NCBI GenBank assembly: GCA_002118135.1
Contig: BDIU01000392.1
Location: 1-64,000 of the forward strand
Origin: Trebouxia sp. TZW2008
Lineage: Eukaryota; Chlorophyta; Trebouxiophyceae; Trebouxiales; Trebouxiaceae
Reading direction: 5' to 3'
Length of the DNA stretch: 64,000 bases
How positions within the stretch are numbered: the first letter of the stretch is position 1; each line of letters begins with the position of its first letter. Shown one piece after another: positions 11,034 through 23,900 of this stretch. The notes below the pieces were generated by a model. The model had not been told where the DNA came from. It worked only from the letters and a program-made list of their open reading frames with translations, and did no database searches. A program made the translations under genes and the position numbers.

Positions 11034-14000
11034 TCAACACAGACTGTGCATGATGTTGCGAGTCAACATACTTCTGCGCAAAGGCGAAGCTCGAACAAAT
11101 CCTTTCTGAGCATACATGCTGCCAAATCGCGATGGCAACTGCAATCTTGGCAATGGCCAGAGCTTGGCAGGTAGGGCATGAGGTGCCGGGCGAGGTCGTT
11201 TCTGCTGCTGCCTGTGCTGCTGTAAATACGCATGAAGCATCACTTGGTCATGGCTAGCAGCAATCTTCTGAGGACGCACTGGCTGTGCTCGCTCAATGAT
11301 AGGTTTCCTGCAAGATGAGACAGTGGGCAACGTCAGCAACACATCATTGTTGGGGTGTGCATGTTTTTCAGGCTTGGCAATATCCAATCAAACACCAGAT
11401 CTGAGGCAGGGCCACAAAGGGGCCATGCGCAGTGGCACGCAAAAAGAACACATAGCACTTGGTGTACGCACAAGACATGCCATCGTACAGTGTGCGCGAT
11501 TGCACAGGCAAGCAGTACGAAAGGCGAGCCATCACAGCCAACAACCACAGCAGAATGCGTGCACAAGCCTTGACAGCAGTTGAAGCAGTGTCTGGGTCAA
11601 TGCATCAAGCTTGCATCCGTGACCCTACCTAACAACATTCAAGATGGGCGTCACTTGACTGATGCCTGCAGGCGCTTTGGCCTTGAATGCTTTCAATGAC
11701 GAGGCAGCGAGCTTCTTGTCACTCATCCTGCAGGACAGAATCTCAAAGTGACCGTTGAGCCTTAGCACATGTAGTCCCAACTCTGCAGCCTGGCTGACGT
11801 TTGCAGCCTGCCTACCATACATGTGATATGTGGTTGGATGAGTGTGATGCAGGCACTCTGATCTGACATTGTTTGACATCGTTGGCACACTGTGACTGTC
11901 CATCATCGAAGGGTATGCAAATCAGCTGTCGTGGCAAAATCAGCTGTCGTGGCCTTGAGAGATCAAGCACTGCAAAAGCTAGATGTAGAAATGCAATCCA
12001 TGAACTCAGTCACATGCATAAGGCTGACACAACCTGCATCCTTGCACAACATTGCAGTATGAGCAGCATCAGGGATGCATGGTGAGTTTGCAGCAACAGT
12101 TTTGAAGTGACAAGCATATTGCTAATGCTGTACACTGTATTTCCAAAGCATGTGCTCCTGGCATTGCTACGTTGGGCTAATTGCGGCAAGGATGATTAAG
12201 GTCCTTCTTCCCAACAGGAAGAAGGACCTCAAATGAGATAAGTTCATCAGAATTTAGGCTGCAGCACATCTTGACGGCCTAAAAATGTCAACACATGCTG
12301 AAGACACTGGGCATCGCACCAGAAGAAAATGCTGACACAAAACAGGTGTGACAATATTGTTTGGGAGCAGTGCAATGCTTCTGTTTGCGCCTGGCTGGGT
12401 CATAGGATTAAACCAGGCAGCATGTGAATGTTAATGATGACAATGACCGCACCATGTGAAGCTGTGCGACCGCCCAAAATGGCACAGCTCCTGTTGCGCT
12501 GGGCTCATAGTCTCAGGGCGTATGGCTGCCACAGCCTGCTCTATTCTGTCTATCGGGAAAGGCTTGTACGGATGCTCAGAGTCCAAGTGAGCCTCACGCT
12601 GATGCCGCAATGTACTGCAACACAGCAATCGACTGTGAGAATGCTCTTTGCAACAAGGCAATACTGAACAGGCTCTGCAGGGGAACTTGAGGAGATTGTC
12701 AAGCAGACCTGTGAGCAAGAAGTCCACAGTAGCCTTTTTGGGACCCAAAGGGGGGAGAGAGGACGGGGGGGGCAAAGGGACTGGAGGGGAGGGGCTGAGG
12801 GTCTTCAGCGCTTTCAACACCGCTGCAATGAGCAAGCAGAAAGCTACGCAAACTGAGCATCAGAGCAGAATGTAAGGGCCTTCAGCAAGCATAGTGCATG
12901 CCCGTGGTGCAATTGCCGCATTTTAAAGTCAGATGATTCACATGAAGAAGTTCTGCCATGCAATGATGAAGTCAGTGTCTGAGGTTTGATGACAGGCTAA
13001 AGAGCAGTGCATACTTCATTCGATTCCTGAGTTGGTTTGCTTTGCTCTGCATTTGATCTCTGCTAAGGCCTTGAGCCTTTGACCAGTCCACTGTACCGTT
13101 ATCCTCATCATCCTCTGAGTCACCAGGATCAAGAACATCTGCCGCCTCCGGATCTGAAACTTCAGCGTCATCTGAATCTGATGTTGTTATCTCGAAGGAC
13201 GCCGGTGTCGTCAAGTCCTCAGCAGTTGCTGCCTTTGCCTTTTTTGAGCTAGGCATCACGTTGACTGCCTTTGATTTGGCTTTGGACTTACTTGCCTGCT
13301 TTCCTGAGCGCATGTTACGGGGAAAGATGGCCTGCATGCGTGCGTGTAGGTGCATGTATTCCTGCAGTCAGCAAGACCAGGCTTGAAGTCACAGCATCAG
13401 CTCTGATACAATGCTGCCAGCTTTTCTTGGTGACGCTCTCTGCTGGACACATGAGCAGAACCAAGCAAAATGTAAAGACACCGAGGGCATTACACAGGCA
13501 TGATGCAGGAGAGAACGCACGCGCATGATGCTGCAGCAACTCGCCATTTGCAAAGGGTACAGTTTGCTTGCAGAGCAGTACGGATACATAGACGCTGTGC
13601 AAATTGGCCAACTGGGTTGCACACTGTGCTCCTTGCTGCAAAAGATCTGCAACTTGAAGCCTTTGCTTACCACAGCAGTTTTGGCATTGTCTGCTGAACA
13701 GATGCACGTTATGCTGCAGCAAAGTTGGCCAAACAGGTTGCCACAGTGTCTCTTTGCTGTCAAAGCTTACCACAGCCACTTTGGCATTGTCTGCTGCCAG
13801 CCGATCACAGGTGCTGCAGTTGTCAAAGATGTCAGCCACAGGCGAGCCTTTGTCCATCAGGCGCCGCATGGCATCAGGCATGACCTCACGCCCTGCCCTT
13901 GGGATCAGAGCCAGCGCACATACAGGTGGCAGTATGGGGCCTGTTTTCTGCTGCTTCTGCACATAACACAGCAGCTTGAAACTTTGCATAGGGGCTGCTT

Positions 14001-17000
14001 TGCACTTGCTCTGCACAACCTGGGCAGCTTGCAAAAACTGCATGGGGCCTAGTATACGCGTCCTCTGTGCAGGAGACAGCAGCTTGGGAAGCCTGCAGAG
14101 TGATGTTGGAACTTTTGGTGTAAGGCCTCTGCTTGTACATGTGACTCACGGCAATCGCTTGGGCATACATTTGGGCTTGTGCCTTACGCCTCCGAGATGC
14201 ATAGCAGTGCAGAGCAACTTCACAAACTTTTCATCATCACACATCCTTGCTGCACGAACAAGCCTGCCTGACGAGACTAAACTCATGCCCCGGTTAGCAC
14301 ATATGCTAGAAAGTGGCCAAGTTATCAGCACTAGTGAAGCACAATAGAGTGAATTGGAGCTGAGCGAGTCATGACTTCATTCGCATTGGCACAAAACGAC
14401 GCTGACAAAATTGTTTGGAGGCAGTTCATTGCTTCTGCATGCATTTAGCTAGGTCTTAGAACACATGTCAATCATGATGATACTGTTGCTCAGAGCAACT
14501 GATAGCACAGGCCAGCACACCTTGGAAGTAGGCTGCGGAGAAGACTTCAGACCCTGAAGCCCCTTGATCAGTTGCTGCACGCTAGGTGGCTCATTGTCAT
14601 GTGTCCATCTGTAGTCTGGGCACTCAGCCTGGAGGAACATGTTCAGCACCCACACCAGGCCCTGCAGAGAAAGCATGCACTGTCAGCCTGGAGAACACCC
14701 ACACCACGTCCTGACAAAGCAAATGGTCACCGGTGAATAGCACTGAGCAGGAGCTGGCAGTAGGCCAGGTAGGTGGCAAAAGCTGCTTTACTGCGGCAAG
14801 CTTATACAAGCAACAATCTCAACAGCTGTTGACAGATTTGCATCAAGGCGTTCAGCTGTGTCTGAGTTGCTGCATCTCAAAACCTGCCTGCCAAGCGTAC
14901 TTGACAAATGGATGAACAATCAGAACAGGCAGTTGATTACCTGTGCATAGCGTTGAGCATCAGCTGGTAGTAGATTGGCTGGTGCTGGCAGGCTCTTTCC
15001 GGATCCAGGGCTCTGCTTCAGCAGCTCAACAAGCATGTCAATGTTAAGAGTCGCTGTCTGTGTCTGCCTGTTCACAACCACCATGTTTCTGCAGGCATCA
15101 CAGACTTATTGAATATTACATTGTGTGTGAACATTACACTCGTGCATGCACGTGTACCTGTTCTATCTGGACCCTTTGCATGATGTGTTCCAGGCTGATC
15201 AGGACTGATATCCTTCACATCTCTTGGTTGACAGACATGGTGTGCACAGCTTTGTGCAACATGGTAGCACCCATTGGTCAAATATGTATGGTCAGCATTG
15301 TCATCTGTGAAGGTCATGATGTAATGCTGCAAAGCTCTGTGCTACAATTGCAAACCAGAGTGACCAGGGCAAGAGGCGTATAGTGATTGGCAAGTGCTGA
15401 GCATGACACCCTCATTGCATGCGCACTGCAAGATTGCCTCTGTTCTTGGAGTTCTTGATTGATGTACAAAGCACCAGACAGTGTCTTGCAGGTGTCTTAC
15501 TGCTCTAGCCATCTGGGGGAAAGCCGAAGCTTCAAGTAAGTTTTCCATAAGCTAAGGGAGTTGGCAACACCGCCTAGTCCTCTGATGGCTGGCAGGTAGT
15601 CGTTGCCCTTGGCAAGCATGGACACGAGCACCAGGTCTATGCCCAGCCCAGCCAACTTTGATGCCCTGTTCTGCAGGCAAAAGGGCGTAATGTATATACA
15701 GCTTTGGTTGTCAAGCAAGCACAAATGTCTGAAGACGTAGTGAACACCTACATGTGGACCTGTGACTGCAGCACAATTGTCTGCAATTGACTAAATTGAC
15801 TAAAGCACATTGACTACAGCACAGCACATTGCTCGATGCTTGACTAAGCTCGATTTGGGAACAAGCATGCTGTGATGCAAAGATCAACAGTGATGGTGCA
15901 TACGGTTGCTCTAGCAAATGCTGCTTTGCGATTCACACACCAATGTTACACAAGCACTTTAGGCAAGGTGCATACATGGGCAAAATCCATCCAGCCACGT
16001 CATGACCAGCCTCGGACTTTGGAGAGCACTCACCGGTGCCAAAGAAAAGCTCGCCACATCTGTGCTGCGCAGCATGTTGAGCGCATCAAAGGAGATGCAG
16101 CTGAACCTGCTGCCTTTGCCTGTGGTCTGCTGTGAAAGGATATACAACTGCTTGACTGGGCTCATCAGGGACATGAGAATGATGTCTGCGTCATTGCCCA
16201 CAATCACATGGCTGCCTTTGCCCCCTGCCGCTTCATTGATCCTCTTCATGATCTTGTGCTCCCCTTCGCCCTGTGACACAGCTTGAGATTACAACAGGAC
16301 TGGTCAGTAGTACAGCTGGGGTACCAGCTCAAGGGGACTGCAGTATTGCAGGCACAATACTGTGTAAAGTGCAAAAAATATGCTGACAAGCACATTGATT
16401 CAGTAATGCTGGTGTTTGCTTTCATCCTATCACCAGCAAACTGCAAGACTGTTATCTTGATGCTGATTGTAATGCTCGTAACAAGACAGTCTAGCGAGAC
16501 AAAATTTGAAACACACACCTTGCTTGTGTGCTCACATGTGTGAGCCTTTCTTTGCATTGTTGACAAGCTCGTTGCATAGCAAGATGCTCAGCAGATGCAG
16601 CGTTTACACTGCAGTGTGCCAAAGCTGACCTGCACTCTTGCCCCAGACAGCTCAAACTCAAGGTGCTGCCACTTCCGCAACCTTTGGCAAATGTAGAACT
16701 CTAGGTCGCGCTCAATCTCAGCCATCACAGTCGTTCCTGGTGTCAAGCCAACCGTGGATAAACCAGCCTTCTTGGCCTGACCAGCTGATGACTTGGCGCT
16801 CTTTCCCTGTTCTTTTGTTGTTAAGGAGTCTGTGAAAGCTGTCAAGCTATCAAAGGACTTGCTGATCTCCTTGGTTCTCCTATTCCTGAAAAGCAAAGTT
16901 GTGCAATGTCATGAGCACTCAGGCTGGCATGGTGTGATCTGGAGTTTTCGCTTGATCGTGAAAAGCATGACCCTGACGTCATGTTGTTGTCTGCAAAGCA

Positions 17001-17547
17001 TGCATGAGGGCTTGCACATTTGCCTTCTTGCAATAGGGACTGAGCTTTTGATCAATCAATAGAATTCACAGTCCGGGGTAGGGAACCAGATATGACTCAC
17101 TTGACTTCCTGGCTTGAAAGCACATGTGGATGTGTCTGGCAAGCAAAGGCATCTGATCAGAGATTGCCCCAAAGCTTTCGCAAACTGACAAAAGTGTTAA
17201 GCTGTTACCTCTGAGTCAGCAGCTTAGCCAAAGGTGCTGGACCATCCAGGGCAAACATGACGCTCTTTTTGGGGGAAGCTACAGCCATGACTGAGTCGAG
17301 GCGTTTGAACAAGATCCTCCGAAAGTGAGGCAAATCAGTTGCTGCATGAATGGAACGTCGTTTTGAGAGACTGTTTATGCAGGATCTAATCGTGTTTGCG
17401 TGCAAACTCGTGCCTACCTTTCTTCATGGCGCTGTGCAATATGCTGGCCATGTCGATATATACGTGATCGCAGTTTCTGTTCGCGCAGGAGACGTATGCA
17501 TGCCTATGGTGAGCTGCAAACCAGTTGTTGAAGCCTGGAATGCCCAT
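11034..17547 (-). CDS. XRN-family 5'-3' exoribonuclease
   Basis: Degrades 5'-monophosphorylated RNA. Thirteen exons in phase: 17547-17418, 17341-17209, 16885-16630, 16270-16034, 15670-15501, 15088-14941, 14661-14521, 13947-13771, 13361-13015, 12822-12709, 12614-12448, 11782-11629, 11307-11034; 815 aa. The start MGIPGFNNWFAAHH is the family start. Catalytic acidic motifs are present: VYIDMASILH (about 30), FALDGPAPLAK (about 77), GEGEHKIM (174), VGNDADIILM, and AKGNDYLP (about 275). LTPGTTVM precedes exon 4. GLVWVLNMFLQAECPDYRW (359) matches the domain with the canonical tryptophans. Residues 485-565 form a Lys/Asp/Glu-rich linker; the tail is basic. It is shorter than plant XRN2/3/4 and diverged, so nuclear or cytoplasmic assignment is open. 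Exons 1-9 are firm; 10-12 rest mainly on phase. Confidence 0.89.
13575..13770 (-). repeat. Decoy copies of XRN exon 8 3' end and donor
   Basis: Just downstream of exon 8 (- strand), the exon end plus donor is repeated. CTTACCACAGCCACTTTGGC at 13766-13785 (true junction) matches CTTACCACAGCAGTTTTGGC at 13664-13683, with flanking sequence shared as GGCCAAACAGGTTGCCACAG (13727-13746) and GGCCAACTGGGTTGCACACT (13607-13626). The period is about 102-120 bp. The copy keeps an intact GT donor. Confidence 0.75.
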
Positions 17548-17977
17548 GTTATCGGTGTTTGCTGAGCTCAGTCACAGTACATTAGACATTCTGCGTCGCA
17601 TTGCATCCAAAGAATATAAAAGGCATGCAGGCTTGGTCCTGGCTATGTAGCTCTATAAAGTTCAACGTGACAGGATGCCGCAAATTTTGGGGCAGGCGCA
17701 ACTCAAGTGATCGGCTCTGCAGGTGGAATATATGTTGGAAATCGCGGGTCGTGAAGCATCACTCATGCGCAGCAAGCTGTGCAAATGCAGCGAGATACTG
17801 ATCATGTTGACCGCGCCAAGCAATTCAAGCAGATAGGTCGCACAGTGCCCTCGCAAAAGGCGCTTCGGCAGCAGAAGCGCCCTCAGGTCTGCAAGTTTCG
17901 CAGCGTACCAGGAGCTAGGACTGAGGACCCCGCACGCGTGCCGCTGCAGAGGCTTGCGGCCCTCTGCGGTAGCAAGC
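17548..17977. promoter_or_regulatory. Divergent promoter region, XRN / unknown gene
   Basis: The 430 bp between two head-to-head start codons must hold both 5' UTRs and promoters. A TATAAA lies at 17615-17620. Nothing else is distinctive, and transcription starts cannot be placed. Confidence 0.5.
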
Positions 17978-20900
17978 ATGATGCAAACACAACCTGCTTG
18001 GCAGGCCCTGCCCGGGGCTGACCATATTAGCCCAGAAGACGAGTCCTGGCTGGAGCAGTCAGATTTCCGCTTCTTTGATGACAGTGAGGAAGATGACATG
18101 CACGACGTGACAGCTCGAGCCTATGTGCAGGCGATTTCAAGTCTCAAGGTACGGGTTGCGAGAAGTTTTTCGTGCTTAAACGACAAGCTAGGCACTGATC
18201 ACCTTGCGCTTGCGCAGGACTCAGCCTTTCGGTCTAGACGCTTCACATCGACTACACAGGGACAAGCACCTTTGCTTCTGGAGGTACGGCTGTTGCAAGC
18301 AAGACACGCATCATTCTGCACAGCACAGATGCAGTGACTACTTTCCTGGCAATGGTCACAAGTGGCATTCATGAACAAGCAGTGCTCATTCTTGTTCAGC
18401 CTCTCACACACTGCATTTAGCACAGTTCAAAGTGTTGTGCACATGCTGAATACTGCATGCCAGACGTTTGAAATTGACTCTTGTCATTGTGCTTGCAGCT
18501 GCCACAAACTGCTGTTGCACAGCAGAATGCATCGTCAAGCGAGCCTACATCAGTATCGGCTTCTTCGCCCAAGGTCTCACCTGGCGTCCTAGCTGATCTT
18601 GCAGAACAGAAGGCAATCCATGCCGGCCTTCCAGCCACACAGCAGGCTAGGGAACATACACCTCCCATTGATGCTCAGCATCAGAGTACCATGCATGCGC
18701 TTCAGTTGCTGTTCCCACAAGAAGTCAGCAATGCCAAGTCTGCTCAGCCACAGCCTAGCTTTCTCACACCACAGCCCCCTGACCCTCCAGGGGGGTCCCA
18801 GCTTGCAACCCCAGCGGCCCCCTTGACTGAAGCAGCTGCTGATCCCGAAACTGCATTGGCTCATGCAGAGGCGCAAGAGCCGCAAGCTCCTGCACTGCCA
18901 GCAGACAATGCTGCAGATGTATCCAATCATGACGCTGTATCATCTGCTGCACATCAGCAGGGTTTATCCGGCAAAGGTCAAGCTCAGCCAGAGCCAGAGC
19001 ACCATGATGGCGGCAGCGCAGACGGCTGTGATGGCTTGCACATGGCGCTGTCAGGAGAGCAGCTTTCACTGCTGCAAGCTGCTTATGACAACGCACAGCA
19101 GTACCTGGAGAAGGACTCTGCTCATGCTGGGCTGAGTGAAGCTGGCAAACAGACTGCAGGTAAGCATAGCATCTCAAGAGCATTACAGATTGTTTTCGAT
19201 ATTGTCCTGCAGCAATGGCTTCGCTGTGGAACATTGTGGAGCTAACATGCAACTGGGTTTTGCATGCAGCAGTGATTGGAAACGACTGTGCATCCACAAG
19301 CGTATTCCAGGCTTCTGGTCAACAAATTTGTGCGCATACCTGCAGGCGCCGGTGCGGTGAATGCAGTCCCTCAGGGTACACAGTTGGACTTGCAGTCTGC
19401 CATCATGCAAGCTGTCAGGTCAATGTCACCTGACGCTACCCCCACCGCAGCTCAAACCCTAGCTCAGCTCACCAAAGCCTCAACAGCACAGCCGGCTCTT
19501 GAGCCTGTCAGTCAGGCACTTGTTGCCACCTTAGGCCCTCAGCCTCAGACAAATAATGTCTCAGATGCTCCAGCAGTTGTGGCATCAGCTATTGGTACTC
19601 AGCCTCAGACAGGTGCTGCCTCAGGCGCTCCAGCAGCTGCAGCAACAGCTTCCAGCAGCCAGCCTCAGACAGCTGCTGCCTCAGGCGCTCCAGCAGCTGC
19701 AGCAACAGCTTCCAGCAGCCAGCCTCAGACAGCTGCTACCTCAGATGCTCCAAGAGCTGCAGCAATAGGTTCTGTTAGCCAGCCCCAGCAAGCTGCTGCT
19801 AGTGCCCTGAGAGCTTCAGGCAGTGATCATGCTGCTATAAACAGTCCTGCTGCATCTGCTGTGGCTGCTGATCCTGTGCTGTCTAAAGGGGCAACATCGA
19901 CGCGGCAAGGTGGGAAGCCTGGGGCATTCACGCCTAGCAAAGCAGCTGATCAGCGAGCTGCACAGCAAACTGCCAAGCATGTATCCAAACCTGGACAGTT
20001 CCCAGAACATACTGGTGCCTCAGATACTCCAGCGATAGCAGGGACAGCCTCAGGCATTGCTGGTATCGATGCGCCTGCCTCCAACAAAGAGAAACAAGGC
20101 CCCGCCGTTGCGCTTGCTGACCACGTTGCCAAATCTGTGGCACATGAGGTAGCTCTCCCTGCAACCACAGCTGCTGCTTCTGCCTCCACAGCTGCCCTTC
20201 CTGCCTGCACAGCTGTGTTCACTGCCTCCACAGCTGCTGATCCTGCCTCCACTCCTGCGAGTTCTGCCTCCATAGCTGCGGGTCCTGCCTCCATAGCTGC
20301 TGGTCCTGCCTCCACAGTTGCAGATCCTGCTTCCACAGCTGCTGGTAGTGCATCCTCAGCTGCGGTCGTTGCCTCCCTGGCTGATGAGCTTGTCTCCATG
20401 GCTCGTGTTGCTACCTTCCCGGCTGCTGTTCTTGCTTCTGCAGCAGCTGCCAGCCTGTCAACAAGTCAGCAGCATACTGCCTTGCGCTTGCCGCCTTCTT
20501 TGACCCCATTGTCAGGGACAGGGGTGCCTACTCTAACCCCACTGTCAGGAATAGGGGTGCCAGGCAACCCTCTAGGGTTGCCATATGCCATAACTCCAGA
20601 GTCTGCCCTAGGGGTTGCCCTGACCCCAGGGGCAACCCCAGCACCTGCCCTGTCAGCCCCAGGAGGATCCTGGCTGCCTTCTCAAAGCCATCTGCCTATC
20701 AGTTTGACACCTGGAGTACCGCCAGGTAACCTAACTTCTGCTACTGCATTAAATGTCTTTGGCATACCATCAGGTAAATTGAACACATCGTTGGATCAAC
20801 TGATGATTTTGTCATGGGTCTTGCATCATGACACAGCTGATATGTGTTATATCAATTGAAGTCATGGAGGTTGCCATTCTTTGGTCAATTTACCTGCAAA

Positions 20901-23900
20901 CAGGTACGTTTTAAATGCAGGCGGTGGTAGCTCTCACCTGCCTATCGACTTGACACCTGGTGGAATGCTGCATGAGCCCAACCCAGTCATGGCACAGTTG
21001 CAAATGCCTGTCAGTCTTAGCAATCAATGCTGTGGTCATCTGATGTGAGAATAGGTATGTGTGTTATGCAGGCAGTGGTTGCTCTCACCTGCCTGTCAGC
21101 TTGTCACCAGGCGGGATGCTGAGCGAGTCCTTTCCGGTCATGTCGCGGTTGCAGTCGCAGTCGCCTGTCAGACTTAGCAAGGAGATATTTTGGACGTCTC
21201 AAGTAAGGATGACTGTACCTGAGAATGAGTATTTGTCCACTGCAGGCGGTGCTAGCTCTCATCTGCCTGTCAGCTTGACACCAGGCGGGATGCTGAGTGA
21301 GTCCTTTCCAGTCGTGTCTCAATCCCAGTTACCTGTCAGTCTCAGCAAGCAAGATGGAGCCAGCCAGTACGCCGTCCACGATGGCCTTTTTGGCAGCCCT
21401 TTCAGCCCTGGGTTGTTCAGCCCTGCCCCACAGCAGGATCATGCCACACAGTTCCTCCCTCCGCCACCACCCACAAGCAGGAAGGACAGGAAGAAGAGGA
21501 GGAGGGAGCCCTCTGAGGCGTCACCTGACAGCTGGCAAGAGGCTGCCCGCACGCTTGAGTCTAAACAAGCACACGCAGCGCAGCAGGCGGAAGGTAGCAC
21601 AGCAAATCAGCATCATCATCATCAGTCTGCCTCAGAGGCAATTGGCAAAGCAGATCAGGAGATGCCTGCAGCAGACAACCCTGACATCACAGCAGACCAT
21701 ACTCCCTCACAGAAGTTGTACAGCCCAGGTCAAGCCACCCCTGATGATGTCCTTCCATCCTCAAAGCGACAGCGCCAACACTCATCAACTCGCCACATAT
21801 CAGACCCTGGAGCAAAAAGTGCTGAGCGTCGTCACATCCATCCCTCCTCCAAGCGACAGCGTTCAGACTTGTCACCTCCCCGCACATCAAACCCTGGAAC
21901 AAAACCCACTGAGCCCCACAGGCCAAGCAACACACCCCCCTCTGACCCCCGCTCCCTAGCTGGCCCCTCCCCTAAAAGGCATCGAACCCAACCTTCTGAA
22001 GCTGCGAGTCCTGAGCTTGCTGCCATGAGAGCAGCTCATGGGGATAACGCTTACCCCTTAGTGGGGTGCCTGGCGGTTGCCCCACAGCTCAGGAATGTCA
22101 GATCACTAATGACCAAAAGGCACCACGGCAAGTACAATCTGCTGGATGTCATCAATGCCATTGGATGGTTTGCCATTGGGCCGGATCAGGAGGTTGACTA
22201 CTTCCTGGGAGACCTGCATAACTCTCAGTTCCACCAGCAGCAAGTAAGTTTTTCCATACTGAGGTTGACCATGTATATGTGATAGAACAACAGGGGACCT
22301 GCATTATTTACAATCACATCAGCAGCAACTAAGTTGTCCCAGTGGGAGATTGCTTGACTACTTCCTGGAAGACTTACATAACTGTCAATTGCCCATGCTG
22401 AAAAGCGGGCTTTCATACTCAGCAAGCTTGCACAATCCTCAGTTTCATGAGAAGCAACAAAGTTGTCCCATGCTGAAAGGGTTGTCACATGCGCAAGGAT
22501 TTTGACCAATCACTAGAGGACCTGCATACCTCCACCACCAGCAAGCCCGTCGCTTTGGTCTTCTTGTCTATGTTTCACGTCGACATCCCACTAAGAGCAG
22601 CATTTTTTGCAATCCCAACTTGATTGCTGCATATGACTTTTGTCCGGTAGCTGTATCTAAGCTTTCTCCGGTCAGGCTTGAATGTTGTTAAGCTCTATGG
22701 CCCGTGTTGCTTTCATGTATATGCACAATAGCAGCAGTACACTGTGCATGCTTGTGTGCTGCTATTTTGCGCCTCAGTACATGCATGACCAGCAGAATGC
22801 CTACCACAGGAGCGGCGATGCATGTTCAGTCCAAGATGCACTGAACACTTTGTTGCTGTGACACTCTGCCCTCAAGGCTGTCATGCTCCATCTAGTACAG
22901 AATGCACTGAGCGCTTCATGACTGTGACATTCTGCACTTGTCTGCGGCAAAGTTGATATTCTTCTGTGTCACAAGTCGTCATGCTACATGCAGATCTATG
23001 CTGTTGGGACCCTGTTTGGGGTGCTCACATCCTCATCACGCCACCCTGACCGATTGCATGAGAAATTCCACCTCACGCGCCTCACGAAGGGGCAGGATGC
23101 TGGCATTCTCACACATAATGGAGACATGCTGGTATGCTGCTGTGGTGCATCAGCAAACACTCGTCTGTTGTCCTGATACATTGCTGCCATCTTCATTGCT
23201 ATGACATGCGATTTTGCTGTCAATGTTCCCTTTGTTGCTGCTTGCTTGCTGATCTACTGCTGACTACTTACGTTCTGTCGCTACAGCTGCGTAGACCAGA
23301 TACATGATACGACTTGCTCTAAATCGTGCAGTCACCTGTTGATTTTGACTGAACATGCGCTATGGCTGCAACAACGCTGTGAAATGCTTTGCTGCTGCAC
23401 TGTTCTTGCTTTGCTGCTGGGATCTTGAGCTCGCCCCAGTCCGTAAAGAAGGTCAAATTCTTGCTACGGTACCCAACTTGCAACCTGCAGCAGACATATG
23501 TTGCACAGCAGATGCCCACTTTGCTTGTTTTGCATAGCAACCTTGGTCACCACATCACATCCTGTCATCACAAGCCATGGTCGTAATTTGGTCAAATGCC
23601 ATTGGCAAACAGAAGCTTGCCTTCCTGGGCTGCTTCTGCTCACAGGGGCTCCCACTGTCATTCCTCACAGCACAGACTTTACTGTTCTTTCATGTTCCTT
23701 GTCACAAGGTTAACTTGTGCCTGCAGATGTACTTCATGATCCAGCTGAACGAGCTGAGCAAGATCAACGGCAAGAAGGGTGATGCATACAAGCGTGAGCA
23801 TAGAGCCATTCTAGATCTGGCCAATGCAGTAGACCACAGGGTACAGGGCCTGCTCATGTTTCACAAAGCTTGCCTTGTTCATGCAGGTATACTTCATCAT

